From Flavobacterium sp. FEMGT703F (lineage in GTDB: Bacteria; Bacteroidota; Bacteroidia; Flavobacteriales; Flavobacteriaceae), in assembly GCA_002786385.1 (NCBI GenBank), contig PGCN01000018.1:434001-498000 (forward strand): 64,000 nt of DNA. The letters run 5' to 3'. Made by a program: the position numbers and the translations under genes. The notes under the pieces are model-generated. The model saw only the letters and a list, made by a program, of their open reading frames with translations. It did not search any database and had not been told where the DNA came from. Of the stretch, positions 42,310-50,444 are shown in pieces (the stretch's first letter is position 1; each line of letters opens with the position of its first letter).

Positions 42310-43293
42310 CTAATGGATATATCCTTTAAAATCTTTATGTTCTTCTTTTAAAAGCTCTTCACTTGAAAGCGATTTAAAATAGTCATACGTTAATTTCATC
42401 CCTTCTTCACGAGACACTTTGGCTTCCCATCCCAAAATTTCTTTGGCTTTGGTAGTATCGGGTTGGCGCTGTAACGGATCGTTTATCGGTAGCGGATGGT
42501 AAACCACTTTTTGATTGGTTCCGGTAAGTTTGATGATTTCGTCAGCAAAATCTTTGATGGTGATTTCATCCGGGTTACCAATGTTAACCGGATAAACATA
42601 ATCCGAGTGCAACAAACGGAAAATCCCTTCCACCTGATCGGTTACATAACAGAAAGAGCGTGTTTGACTTCCGTCACCAAAAATAGTTAAGTCTTCCCCT
42701 CTCAAAGCCTGACCAATGAAAGCCGGAATTACACGGCCGTCGTTGAGACGCATTCTTGGACCGTAGGTATTGAAAATCCTGACAATTCTTGTTTCTACGC
42801 CATGAAAAGTATGGTAAGCCATGGTGATTGATTCTTGGAAGCGTTTGGCCTCATCGTAAACACCTCTTGGTCCAATGGTATTTACATTGCCGTAATATTC
42901 TTCGGTTTGCGGATGCACCAATGGATCTCCATACACTTCAGAGGTTGAAGCAATCAGAATTCTGGCTTTTTTAACTCGCGCCAAACCCAATAAATTATGC
43001 GTTCCTAAAGAACCTACTTTAAGGGTTTGTATCGGAATTTTTAAATAGTCTATCGGACTGGCCGGTGAGGCAAAATGGAGTATATAATCTATTTTTCCAG
43101 GAACATGCACAAACTTGGTTACATCGTGGTGGTAAAATTCGAAGTTTTTTTCTTTGAATAGATGCTCGATGTTTTTTAAATCTCCCGTGATTAAATTATC
43201 CATTCCAATCACAAAGTATCCTTCGGCAATGAATCGGTCACAAAGATGAGAACCTAAAAATCCTGCGGCTCCGGTAATTAATATTCTTTTCAT
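42310..43293 (-). CDS. UDP-glucuronate decarboxylase-like SDR (UDP-xylose synthase type)
   Basis: The 327-residue short-chain dehydrogenase has the NAD motif [10 protein letters not shown] and the catalytic Tyr/Lys in [10 protein letters not shown]. It also has the UXS-type segments [34 protein letters not shown] and TRSFCYVTD. These fit conversion of UDP-glucuronate to UDP-xylose more than other epimerases. It overlaps the O-antigen ligase gene by four bases (start over stop) and precedes the sugar phosphotransferase, forming a three-gene minus-strand unit. Confidence 0.88.
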   Translation of the reverse strand: MKRILITGAAGFLGSHLCDRFIAEGYFVIGMDNLITGDLKNIEHLFKEKNFEFYHHDVTKFVHVPGKIDYILHFASPASPIDYLKIPIQTLKVGSLGTHNLLGLARVKKARILIASTSEVYGDPLVHPQTEEYYGNVNTIGPRGVYDEAKRFQESITMAYHTFHGVETRIVRIFNTYGPRMRLNDGRVIPAFIGQALRGEDLTIFGDGSQTRSFCYVTDQVEGIFRLLHSDYVYPVNIGNPDEITIKDFADEIIKLTGTNQKVVYHPLPINDPLQRQPDTTKAKEILGWEAKVSREEGMKLTYDYFKSLSSEELLKEEHKDFKGYIH

Positions 43294-44624
43294 AATTTTT
43301 GTTCTGTTTTGGGACCTTGAAATGGAATGCCCGAATTAAAAAGGCAGTACATTATGGTGAAATATACCACCCCTCTTTGTCTCCATAAAAATGATTCCGT
43401 CAAAAATAAACTTATCATTAGAAATGCAAAAGCAAAATGGGTAAAATCTTTTGACTGAATGGCTTTTTTTAATGTTAGCGTAATGATAATAATCAAAAGC
43501 AAGAAACCAAACACGCCCAGCTCGGCAAAATTCTGAATATACTGATTGTGGAAGTTCTTTTTTTGGTAACCTTCTAAAGAGGCATTACCTTGAAAAACGT
43601 TGTAAATTAATCCCTTGGCTTCTATTTTAGGATAAGAAGCATTGAGTCCATAACCTTTCCAAAAAATAGCATCTTCATCCAACATTTCCAGAAATAATCT
43701 GAATTGGTAAACCCGAAATGCTGTGCCCGGGAAAAAGTCGTTTTCATTGAACTTGTCTTGCGTCCACGCTTGTTTAATGCTGACATTGAAAAAAGTACTG
43801 TTCTTTTCTTTAGAAATAACGTCGTTAACCGTGCTGTTGGTCATAATGGTTTCGTATTCCCGATGCAAATGGTCTTTAATTTTCCCTATGAATCCTAAGG
43901 ACAGTAAAAGCACTGTCATCACTATTAAATTTTTCATTCGCATTTGCTTAGAAACTTTGGCGAAGGCTAAAAAATAAATGATGATTAATCCGAAAAAGGC
44001 AATAATGATGTTAACCGAAGAGAGCAAAAGCACCATTAGTAGTAATATGGCCATGGCTACATAGTCAAAGGTTTTTTGGGTACTCTTGGCTAAAAACCAA
44101 AAAAAAGAGACCGCCATATATACCGAAACGTGGATGGCATTGACATCTTTGGTCACTAATTCGTGGTAAAAAAAGACATCCGAGTTTCCCGTTAGAAAAT
44201 ACCTTAACGTTGCTTTTGACAGATAAAACAAGGCGAAAATTAAAATACAATGACTGTAGTATTTTAGAACAGTAGCTTTTTTCTCTTGTGAAATACCGCC
44301 AAAAAGCCAAAAAAACAGCGGAATTAAAAGCAAAGAAAGCTCTTTTGACAAGGCCGGTAAGGTTAAACTCCGATCAATACTCCACCAAAAAGACAACGCC
44401 ATTAAAACGTACAGCAGAATGGGAAACAACAAGTATGACTGAAAACGAATTTGTGCTGTTTTGAGACGGATAAGCGTATACAATCCCAACACCGCAATAG
44501 CAATGGAATTGACAATATAGGGAAAAGGAATACTGAGTAAAACCAAAAGGACTAATAAGGCCTGCTTTTCTCCTTCAAAATCCTGTTTTATAGTTTCAGA
44601 AAAGTTTTTTAAAACGTTGTTCAT
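43290..44624 (-). CDS. O-antigen ligase/polymerase family membrane protein
   Basis: The 444-residue protein has about 11 hydrophobic helices and a large periplasmic loop near residues 280-360 with [17 protein letters not shown] and the [21 protein letters not shown] motif. The H-N-x-Y-I-x-x-xx-E-x-G pattern is the usual Wzy/WaaL loop. It either polymerises O-units or ligates them to the lipid A core; the sequence does not decide. It is first in a unit with the UDP-glucuronate decarboxylase and the initiating transferase. Confidence 0.85.
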   Translation of the reverse strand: MNNVLKNFSETIKQDFEGEKQALLVLLVLLSIPFPYIVNSIAIAVLGLYTLIRLKTAQIRFQSYLLFPILLYVLMALSFWWSIDRSLTLPALSKELSLLLIPLFFWLFGGISQEKKATVLKYYSHCILIFALFYLSKATLRYFLTGNSDVFFYHELVTKDVNAIHVSVYMAVSFFWFLAKSTQKTFDYVAMAILLLMVLLLSSVNIIIAFFGLIIIYFLAFAKVSKQMRMKNLIVMTVLLLSLGFIGKIKDHLHREYETIMTNSTVNDVISKEKNSTFFNVSIKQAWTQDKFNENDFFPGTAFRVYQFRLFLEMLDEDAIFWKGYGLNASYPKIEAKGLIYNVFQGNASLEGYQKKNFHNQYIQNFAELGVFGFLLLIIIITLTLKKAIQSKDFTHFAFAFLMISLFLTESFLWRQRGVVYFTIMYCLFNSGIPFQGPKTEQKL

Positions 44625-44770
44625 GCCCTGATTGTTCTTTAGTTGTTTACTTTAGGAAAACAAATGTCTTTAATTGGAACAAGGCAATTTAGGTTATTTA
44701 TTTTGTATATTGAATTTTTGGGACGAAATCTTTCATAGTGAGACTTTACTAAAGTCCGCCGTTTAAAGAA

Positions 44771-44802
44771 AAAACCTCAAAACTAATTAGCTTTGAGGTT
44801 TT
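44771..44802 (-). terminator. Intrinsic terminator overlapping the end of the GME-like gene
   Basis: An 11-bp perfect stem (44802-44792 with 44781-44771 on the minus strand) and a T-rich tail end the epimerase transcript. The stop codon (TAG, 44785-44783) lies in the loop and the upstream arm is made of the last codons. Confidence 0.8.
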
Positions 44803-45766
44803 CCATTTGTTTTTCTATAACCTGAGCGTTTATCCACTCATAAGTCTTTTTCATTCCTTCCAACAAAGGCATTGACGGAGCCCAATTGAGTTTTTCCAGT
44901 AACAGTTTGTTATCGGAATTTCGGCCTCTTACTCCTGTTGGTCCTTTGATATTATTAATAGTTAGCGTTTTACCTGAAATAGCTATGGCCATATTGGCAA
45001 AATCATTGATAGATATCATTTCTTCAGAACCGATATTCACCGGACCTGTAAAATCAGAATCCATTAAGCGAAGTATAGCCTCGATGCACTCATCGATGAA
45101 AAGGAAAGAACGGGTTTGTTTTCCGTCGCCCCAAACTTCAATCGAAGTGCCATTTTCGGCTTCAGCTGCTTTTCTGCACATGGCTGCCGGAGCTTTTTCT
45201 TTGCCTCCTGTCCATGTTCCTTGTGGACCAAAAATATTGTGAAACCTGGCTATTCTGACTTCCATCCCATAATTACGGTGGTAAGACAAATAAAGTCTTT
45301 CGCTGAATAACTTTTCCCAACCGTACTCACTGTCGGGAGCGGCAGGATAAGCGGAATCCTCTGAACATTTTGGATTATCAGGATCCATTTGGTTGTATTC
45401 AGGATACATACAAGCCGAGGAAGAATAGAAAATTTTCTTTACTCCTTCATTTTGAGCAGCGCCCAAAACATTGAGGTTACAAAGCGCGGAATTACTCATT
45501 ACATCTGCATCATGATCTCCGGTAAAAATATATCCGGCACCACCCATATCAGCAGCCAATTGATACACTTCATCCATTCCTTTAACAGCATTTTTTGCTA
45601 CTACAGGATCTCTTAAGTCGCCTAAAATGAACTCGTCAGCATTTGCATTCCCAAACTCGTTTTCTTTTAAATCAACCCCTCTTACCCAATGACCGTCTGC
45701 TTTTAATCTATTTACCAAATGACCTCCAATAAAGCCACCGGCACCGCATACCAATATTTTTTTCAT
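44783..45766 (-). CDS. GDP-mannose 3,5-epimerase-like SDR
   Basis: The 327-residue protein has the NAD motif GAGGFIGGHL and the plant-GME-like sequence YSSSACMYPEYNQ. The catalytic Tyr-Lys is in YGWEKLFSERLY, and RFHNIFGPQGTWTGGKEKAPAAMCRKAAEA and GDGKQTRSFLFIDECIEAI follow. These segments resemble plant GDP-mannose 3,5-epimerase (GDP-L-galactose/gulose formation) far more than common dTDP or UDP epimerases. It would supply an L-galactose-type sugar or a related derivative. It follows the GT26 gene by 35 bases on the same strand and ends in its own terminator. Confidence 0.85.
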   Translation of the reverse strand: MKKILVCGAGGFIGGHLVNRLKADGHWVRGVDLKENEFGNANADEFILGDLRDPVVAKNAVKGMDEVYQLAADMGGAGYIFTGDHDADVMSNSALCNLNVLGAAQNEGVKKIFYSSSACMYPEYNQMDPDNPKCSEDSAYPAAPDSEYGWEKLFSERLYLSYHRNYGMEVRIARFHNIFGPQGTWTGGKEKAPAAMCRKAAEAENGTSIEVWGDGKQTRSFLFIDECIEAILRLMDSDFTGPVNIGSEEMISINDFANMAIAISGKTLTINNIKGPTGVRGRNSDNKLLLEKLNWAPSMPLLEGMKKTYEWINAQVIEKQMENLKAN

Positions 45767-45801
45767 TTATTAAAATGCAATTTTATTTTCAAGGTGCGAA
45801 T

Positions 45802-46551
45802 TTATGAATTATTTTCAATAGGAGCGACCTTATTGGATTTATTAACTAAAATCATCCCAAAAAGCTTAAAGCCACTTAGGTATCTCGGCACGAATACTTT
45901 GGGGTTTGAAATGCAGCGGCTCAACCAGCCCATATAGATATAATCAACCCATGTGGGCATGTTTACTTGCCGACCGGTTTTGAATGCCAAAGCTGCACCG
46001 GTACAAAGAATGGCCGGTTTGTAGCTTAAATTGTTTTTTAAAAAAAGCCCTAATTTTTCTTGTGTTCCTCCGCCAATATTGATAAAAACCCATTTAGGTT
46101 TTTGTTGTTCAATTTGCTCCAAAAGCACTGTGTCGTTTACATTGCCTTTGTAAAAGGGTGCCGTGTATACTTCATTTTCGTTAATGTTCAATCCTTTTTC
46201 GGATAGAAAAGTTCTGTTGATTTGACTGTCGAGTTCGGAAGGATTAACCAAAAAAAACTTGTCTTGTTTGAAGGCGTCAATGTGATCAATAAAATAATTG
46301 ATGAATTCCAGACCGGATATCTTATTAATTCTGTGTTTTGAAATCATATTCCAAATCAGCACCATATAACCACTGTCGGGAATTACCAGATCAGATTGCA
46401 GTAAAGCGTCGTAATAATCCTGATCTTGTGCTATGGTAACCAATGCCGGAGCGGCGGGAACAGTAAGCAATCCGCCGTGGTTTTTCAACTGTTCAAACAC
46501 TTGGTTTACTTTTCCTTTAAAGAAATCGATCCCTAAAATTTTAATTGTCAT
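45802..46551 (-). CDS. WecG/TagA/CpsF-family glycosyltransferase (GT26)
   Basis: The 249-residue protein shows the GT26 features: an N-terminal nucleotide-fold, the PDSGYMVLIWNMISKH segment (usually D-G-x-G), KWVFINIGGGTQEKLGLFLKNNL, and the C-terminal MPTWVDYIYMGWLSRCISNPKVFVPRYLSG. Family members add ManNAc/ManNAcA to a lipid-linked amino sugar, in keeping with the wecB gene of this locus. It is soluble and membrane-associated through its C-terminus. It is transcribed divergently from the flippase. Confidence 0.85.
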   Translation of the reverse strand: MTIKILGIDFFKGKVNQVFEQLKNHGGLLTVPAAPALVTIAQDQDYYDALLQSDLVIPDSGYMVLIWNMISKHRINKISGLEFINYFIDHIDAFKQDKFFLVNPSELDSQINRTFLSEKGLNINENEVYTAPFYKGNVNDTVLLEQIEQQKPKWVFINIGGGTQEKLGLFLKNNLSYKPAILCTGAALAFKTGRQVNMPTWVDYIYMGWLSRCISNPKVFVPRYLSGFKLFGMILVNKSNKVAPIENNS

Positions 46552-46676
46552 TTACTGTGTTTTCTTGAAAGCCACAATATTATAATTTTCTTTTAGAATA
46601 TGGAATGTTTCCGGAAAATAAAACTCGGTTTTCAACAAGAATTAACTTTAAAAAAATTACTTTTACCCGTTTGCGT

Positions 46677-46684
46677 TATCTTTG
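46677..46684 (+). promoter_or_regulatory. -7 element upstream of the polysaccharide flippase run
   Basis: TATCTTTG matches TAnnTTTG, 71 bases before the first candidate start of the flippase gene. A second match, TAATTTTG (46751-46758), overlaps that start. No -33 TTG at proper spacing is seen for either. Confidence 0.4.
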
Positions 46685-46755
46685 CTGTGAAGCATCAAAA
46701 AATGACTCGCCTACAGGGAAAATTCGATTCCTTTTTTTGAAAAAACAATTTAATT

Positions 46756-48078
46756 TTGGTTAGAATACTCCAAAAAATAACAAGCAATCAACTCATTATG
46801 AGTGGCTTTTACAAAGCCTTTTCCGGTTTGGCTTTGTTTGTTTCCATTCCGGTACTAATTCATTATTTAGGCAACACTAGTTATGGTGTTTGGGTTTTAG
46901 TATTCACACTGTTTCAGTGGGTGTTGCTTATGGATTTCGGGTTGTCCAGTGTACTGAAGACCAAAATACCCGAGTTGCAACACACGGGAAACACTGATTT
47001 AATCAACGCTTACGTAAAATCAACTTATAAAATTTGCGGCTACATTGCAACGGGGATTTTCCTGTTGTTTGTGTTGCTTTTCGCGGTTTTAGATGTCAAA
47101 AACTTGCTGAATATCGATTTCGATAGTGGCTTTGTGATTAAACTTTTTTTGCTCAACATCTTCTTCTTTTGCCTCAACTTTGTTTTGAATACGCACAAAG
47201 CCCTTTTCGTAAGTGTTCACAAAGGAAAATTTGCGGAACAATCTATTGCGGTAACTCAAGTTTCCTTTTTGCTTTTACTAATCGTGACTACACATTGTTT
47301 TCCTGAGACTGCCATAGAAACTAAACTATATTTGGTGAGTTTTGTCAATGGTTTTGTGTCGTTATTGATTAATTTAATCTACACCGTTTACTTCTTTAAA
47401 AGCGAAAAATTCTCCCTTAAAACCAAGCTTGAAACGCCTAAAGAATACCTCAACAGCATTTATCGTTTAGGCATGAAGTACATGGCTATTCAGGTTGGTG
47501 GATTGCTGTTGTTTTCGTCTGACAATTACATTTTAGCTTATTTTTTCGGCCCAAAAGAAATTGTACCGTATGAAGTAGTTTCCAAATACTTTCAATTTCC
47601 GTTGATGATTTTATTGGCCGGTATGGCTCCGTTATGGTCAAAATTTACCAAGCATTACTTAGAGAGAGACGCTATTTGGATTAAAGATGCGTTCCGAAAA
47701 TTCAATTATTTTTTTATAGCGGTTTTAATTGGAATTATTGTGGTTACCGTTTTGGCACGCCCTGTAATGGGTATATGGATTTCCGAAGATTTTAATCCGC
47801 CGTTGCTTTTATTAATTTTTGTGGCTATCATGACCGCATTGCGCATATTTACAGCCTTCTACGGATACTTTTTTAACGGAATTGGCAATCTGAGAAGTTA
47901 TTTACTACTTTTGTCCGGGAGTGTGTTGATCAAATTGCCGCTTTCCTATCTTTTTATTAAACTTGACTTCGGAATTTCAAGTGTAGTTATTGCCTCAAGC
48001 TGCTGCCTTTTAATTTGGAGTTTCGTACAACCCATGGAGGCTTATAAAATTGTCTCCGATTTAAAAAAGCATGAATAA
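46756..48078 (+). CDS. Wzx-like polysaccharide flippase
   Basis: The 440-residue protein has about 12-13 membrane helices and the usual flippase opening (SGFYKAFSGLALFVSIPVLIHYLGNTSYGVWVLVFTLFQW). It should move lipid-linked repeat units to the periplasmic face. The start is unsure: the TTG at 46756 gives a charged N-terminal helix typical of flippases, but it overlaps a -7 match. ATG 46798 would shorten it by 14 residues. It heads a plus-strand run of ten or so polysaccharide genes and overlaps the next gene by eight bases. Confidence 0.85.
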   Translation: MVRILQKITSNQLIMSGFYKAFSGLALFVSIPVLIHYLGNTSYGVWVLVFTLFQWVLLMDFGLSSVLKTKIPELQHTGNTDLINAYVKSTYKICGYIATGIFLLFVLLFAVLDVKNLLNIDFDSGFVIKLFLLNIFFFCLNFVLNTHKALFVSVHKGKFAEQSIAVTQVSFLLLLIVTTHCFPETAIETKLYLVSFVNGFVSLLINLIYTVYFFKSEKFSLKTKLETPKEYLNSIYRLGMKYMAIQVGGLLLFSSDNYILAYFFGPKEIVPYEVVSKYFQFPLMILLAGMAPLWSKFTKHYLERDAIWIKDAFRKFNYFFIAVLIGIIVVTVLARPVMGIWISEDFNPPLLLLIFVAIMTALRIFTAFYGYFFNGIGNLRSYLLLLSGSVLIKLPLSYLFIKLDFGISSVVIASSCCLLIWSFVQPMEAYKIVSDLKKHE

Positions 48079-48808
48079 ATTTATTTACAACAATAAAAGC
48101 AGTCTATTAAAGTTAAAACGGTTTCTGAATTCTCTTTTGGGTATTGAACTGAAAAGATATCCTACCGATGAATTGACCCGCAGAATTCGCCTGATTGAAC
48201 ATCATAATATAGATGTGATACTCGACATTGGTGCCAACATAGGCCAATACGGTGGCGAAATGAGAAACTTGGGATTTAAAGGAGAAATCCATTCGTTTGA
48301 ACCTATGAAATCGGCTTTTGAAAAACTGAAAAAAAATGCAGCCGGTGATTCCAAATGGAAAGTACACCATTATTCCATTGGTGAAAAAGACGGACAAACC
48401 ACTATCAATATAGCTAAAAACTCGGTCAGCAGTTCGCTGTTAGAAAACCTGCCACAGCTTACTGATAGTGCGCCGGAAGCTGCTTTTGTGGAGAAGGAGA
48501 CTATCGAAATCAGAAAATTGGACACTATTTTTGACGATTTAAATTTAAACGGGAAAAACATTTACCTAAAAATTGACACCCAAGGCTATGAAGAAATGGT
48601 GTTGTTGGGCGCAGAAAAATCCTTGGAAAAAGTGACCGGAATTCAGATAGAAATGTCATTTGTGCCCTCTTATCAAGGCGCCATTACATTTGACGAAATG
48701 AAAACAAAACTTAACCAAAAAGGATTCACCTTACTGGCATTGGAAAACGGTTTTTATGACAAGAAAACAGGGAAACAATTGGAAGTTGATGGTGTTTTTT
48801 ACAGATAA
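48071..48808 (+). CDS. FkbM-family methyltransferase
   Basis: The 245-residue SAM-dependent enzyme has motif I as VILDIGANIGQYGGEMRNLGFKG, FEPMKSAFEKLKKNA, and the FkbM-type core IRKLDTIFDDLNLNGKNIYLKIDTQGYEEMVLLGAEKSL. FkbM enzymes O-methylate sugars or polyketides; in a polysaccharide locus, a sugar O-methylation is likely. Its start overlaps the flippase stop by eight bases, so translation is coupled. Confidence 0.9.
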   Translation: MNKFIYNNKSSLLKLKRFLNSLLGIELKRYPTDELTRRIRLIEHHNIDVILDIGANIGQYGGEMRNLGFKGEIHSFEPMKSAFEKLKKNAAGDSKWKVHHYSIGEKDGQTTINIAKNSVSSSLLENLPQLTDSAPEAAFVEKETIEIRKLDTIFDDLNLNGKNIYLKIDTQGYEEMVLLGAEKSLEKVTGIQIEMSFVPSYQGAITFDEMKTKLNQKGFTLLALENGFYDKKTGKQLEVDGVFYR

Positions 48809-48814
48809 ATTATT

Positions 48815-49534
48815 ATGATTCAAAAACTCTCTATCATCATACCGGCCTATAACGAAGGAAAAACCATTCATTTGATATTGGATAAATTACAAAAGGTAAA
48901 CCTTCCTAATGGAATTGAAAAAGAAGTAATTATTGTAAATGATTGTTCCAAAGACAACACAGAGGAAGCTATTTACAATTACATGCAGCAAAACCCCGCT
49001 TTGAACATACAATATTTCAAACAAGCAGTTAATATGGGTAAAGGTGCTGCGCTTCATACCGGAATTCAAAAAGCAACCGGTGAATACTTGGTTATTCAAG
49101 ATGCTGATTTAGAATACGACCCGGAAGAATATAACCTACTGTTAAAGCCTATTTTATCCGGCTTTGCCGATGTAGTATTTGGCTCTCGTTTTATGGGAGG
49201 AAATCCTCATAGGGTATCTTTCTTTTGGCATACCATTGGTAATAAATTTTTGACCTTTCTTTCCAATATGTTTACCAATCTGAACTTAACAGATATGGAA
49301 ACCTGTTACAAAATGTTCAATACCAAAGTTGTACAAAGTTTGGTTCTTAAAGAAAAAAGGTTTGGTTTTGAGCCTGAAGTCACAGCAAAAATTTCGAGAA
49401 TACCCAAAATACGCATCTATGAAGTGGGTATATCCTACTACGGAAGAACCTATGAAGAGGGTAAAAAAATTGGTTGGAAAGATGGATTTCGGGCCATTTA
49501 CTGCATTTTAAAATATGGATTATTTAAGTCGTAA
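48815..49534 (+). CDS. Glycosyltransferase family 2 (dolichyl-phosphate mannosyltransferase-like)
   Basis: The 239-residue GT-A enzyme shows [20 protein letters not shown], the [15 protein letters not shown] segment, the metal-binding DAD in [13 protein letters not shown], and the [11 protein letters not shown] and [10 protein letters not shown] motifs of DPM1/GtrB-like enzymes. It probably makes a polyprenyl-phosphate sugar as donor for the large membrane GT-C-like proteins encoded downstream (50445-52361, 52821-54506). That partnership is an inference. It overlaps the next ATG by one base. Confidence 0.92.
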   Translation: MIQKLSIIIPAYNEGKTIHLILDKLQKVNLPNGIEKEVIIVNDCSKDNTEEAIYNYMQQNPALNIQYFKQAVNMGKGAALHTGIQKATGEYLVIQDADLEYDPEEYNLLLKPILSGFADVVFGSRFMGGNPHRVSFFWHTIGNKFLTFLSNMFTNLNLTDMETCYKMFNTKVVQSLVLKEKRFGFEPEVTAKISRIPKIRIYEVGISYYGRTYEEGKKIGWKDGFRAIYCILKYGLFKS

Positions 49535-50253
49535 TGGAAATAAAAGAAATTGACGTAGAAGGATTAACCACCTTATCGGTAATAGAAAAAGCGGATAAAT
49601 TCAATGGTTGGATGTACCACACTATTGCGCCGTTTTGCAAAGGAAGAATTTTGGAAATCGGTAGTGGCATTGGTAATATCTCGCAGTTTTTTTTGGCTAA
49701 TAATCAGGAAATTGTCTTAAGCGATTTAAGAGATAATTATATTGATATTTTAGGAAAAAAGTTTCCAACTTCAGAGGCTATCAAAATTGATCTGGTGCAT
49801 CCGGAATTTGACCTTGTTTACAAAGATTACCTAGGCGCTTTTGATACTGTCTTTGCACTCAATGTGGTTGAACACATTAAGGATGATGTTCAAGCTATTG
49901 CCAATTGTAAAAAGCTATTAACAAACAATGGGAACTTGATTATTCTGGTGCCTGCATTTCAAGCCCTGTACAACAATTTTGATGTAGAATTAGAGCATTT
50001 CAGAAGGTATACAGCCAAAACATTAAAACCCCTTTTTGTTAAGAATGATTTGAAAATCCTCAAAACTTTTTCATTCAATTTCATTGGGATTTTCGGATGG
50101 TATTTTTCGGGAAATATCCTGAAGAAAAAAACCATCCCTGAAGGGCAAATGGGTCTGTTTAATCGTTTAGTGCCTTTATTCAAATTAGCTGATGTCTTGA
50201 CTTTCAAAAAAATTGGCTTGTCGGTTATTTGTATTGCTACTAGAGAAAAATGA
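49534..50253 (+). CDS. Class I SAM-dependent methyltransferase
   Basis: The 239-residue protein has SAM motif I as ILEIGSGIGNISQFF, an acidic residue in VLSDLRDNYI, motif II-like FDTVFALNVVEHIKDD and motif III GNLIILVPA. It resembles methyltransferases that often accompany DPM1-like enzymes in surface-sugar loci. The last 90 codons are duplicated at 52516-52800. This copy is the intact one: the seven-A run near its end is in frame, whereas the duplicate has six. Substrate unknown. Confidence 0.88.
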   Translation: MEIKEIDVEGLTTLSVIEKADKFNGWMYHTIAPFCKGRILEIGSGIGNISQFFLANNQEIVLSDLRDNYIDILGKKFPTSEAIKIDLVHPEFDLVYKDYLGAFDTVFALNVVEHIKDDVQAIANCKKLLTNNGNLIILVPAFQALYNNFDVELEHFRRYTAKTLKPLFVKNDLKILKTFSFNFIGIFGWYFSGNILKKKTIPEGQMGLFNRLVPLFKLADVLTFKKIGLSVICIATREK

Positions 50254-50381
50254 GTATTGTCTTTTAATGTAACTCGATGTATGTTAGCTTAATTTGTTTT
50301 CTTCTTACCGCTTTAATTTTTGTAGTTTACGGGAAGAGTTTTGTTCTTAAATTTGGCCAACATAACATACTCAATTACAAT
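49971..50381 (+). repeat. Direct repeat copy 1 (methyltransferase end plus start of the next gene)
   Basis: The 411-base segment matches 52516-52925 at about 90% by hand alignment (roughly 39 substitutions and one single-base gap). It covers the last 280 bases of the methyltransferase gene, the 23-base spacer and the first 105 bases of a second gene. The similarity starts and stops abruptly at both ends. Confidence 0.9.
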
Positions 50382-50426
50382 ATTTTGAGTTTTTTTGTTG
50401 TGTACTGTCTCTACAAATTAGGGTAA
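50277..50426 (+). pseudogene. Truncated 5' copy of the 52821-54506 membrane-protein gene
   Basis: The 49-codon reading frame begins MYVSLICFLLTALIFVVYGKSFVLKFGQH, almost the same as the start of the 561-residue protein at 52821. After residue 35 the sequence departs (NYNILSFFVVYCLYKLG) and stops. Homology at the DNA level ends at about 50381. It is a leftover of the duplication that brought in the next gene, not a working enzyme. It may still be translated as a one-helix peptide. Confidence 0.8.
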
Positions 50427-50444
50427 TTCCAAAATAATTATAAC

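Noticed and set aside
44625-44782. Possible small RNA or gene in the gap between the ligase and GME-like genes
   Set aside because: Apart from the terminator and a short GACTTT/AAAGTC hairpin, there is no start, promoter match or strong fold to support it.
46552-46755. Possible regulatory RNA or small gene between the GT26 and flippase genes
   Set aside because: The 204-base divergent gap holds only -7-like elements and weak inverted repeats; nothing firm beyond a promoter.
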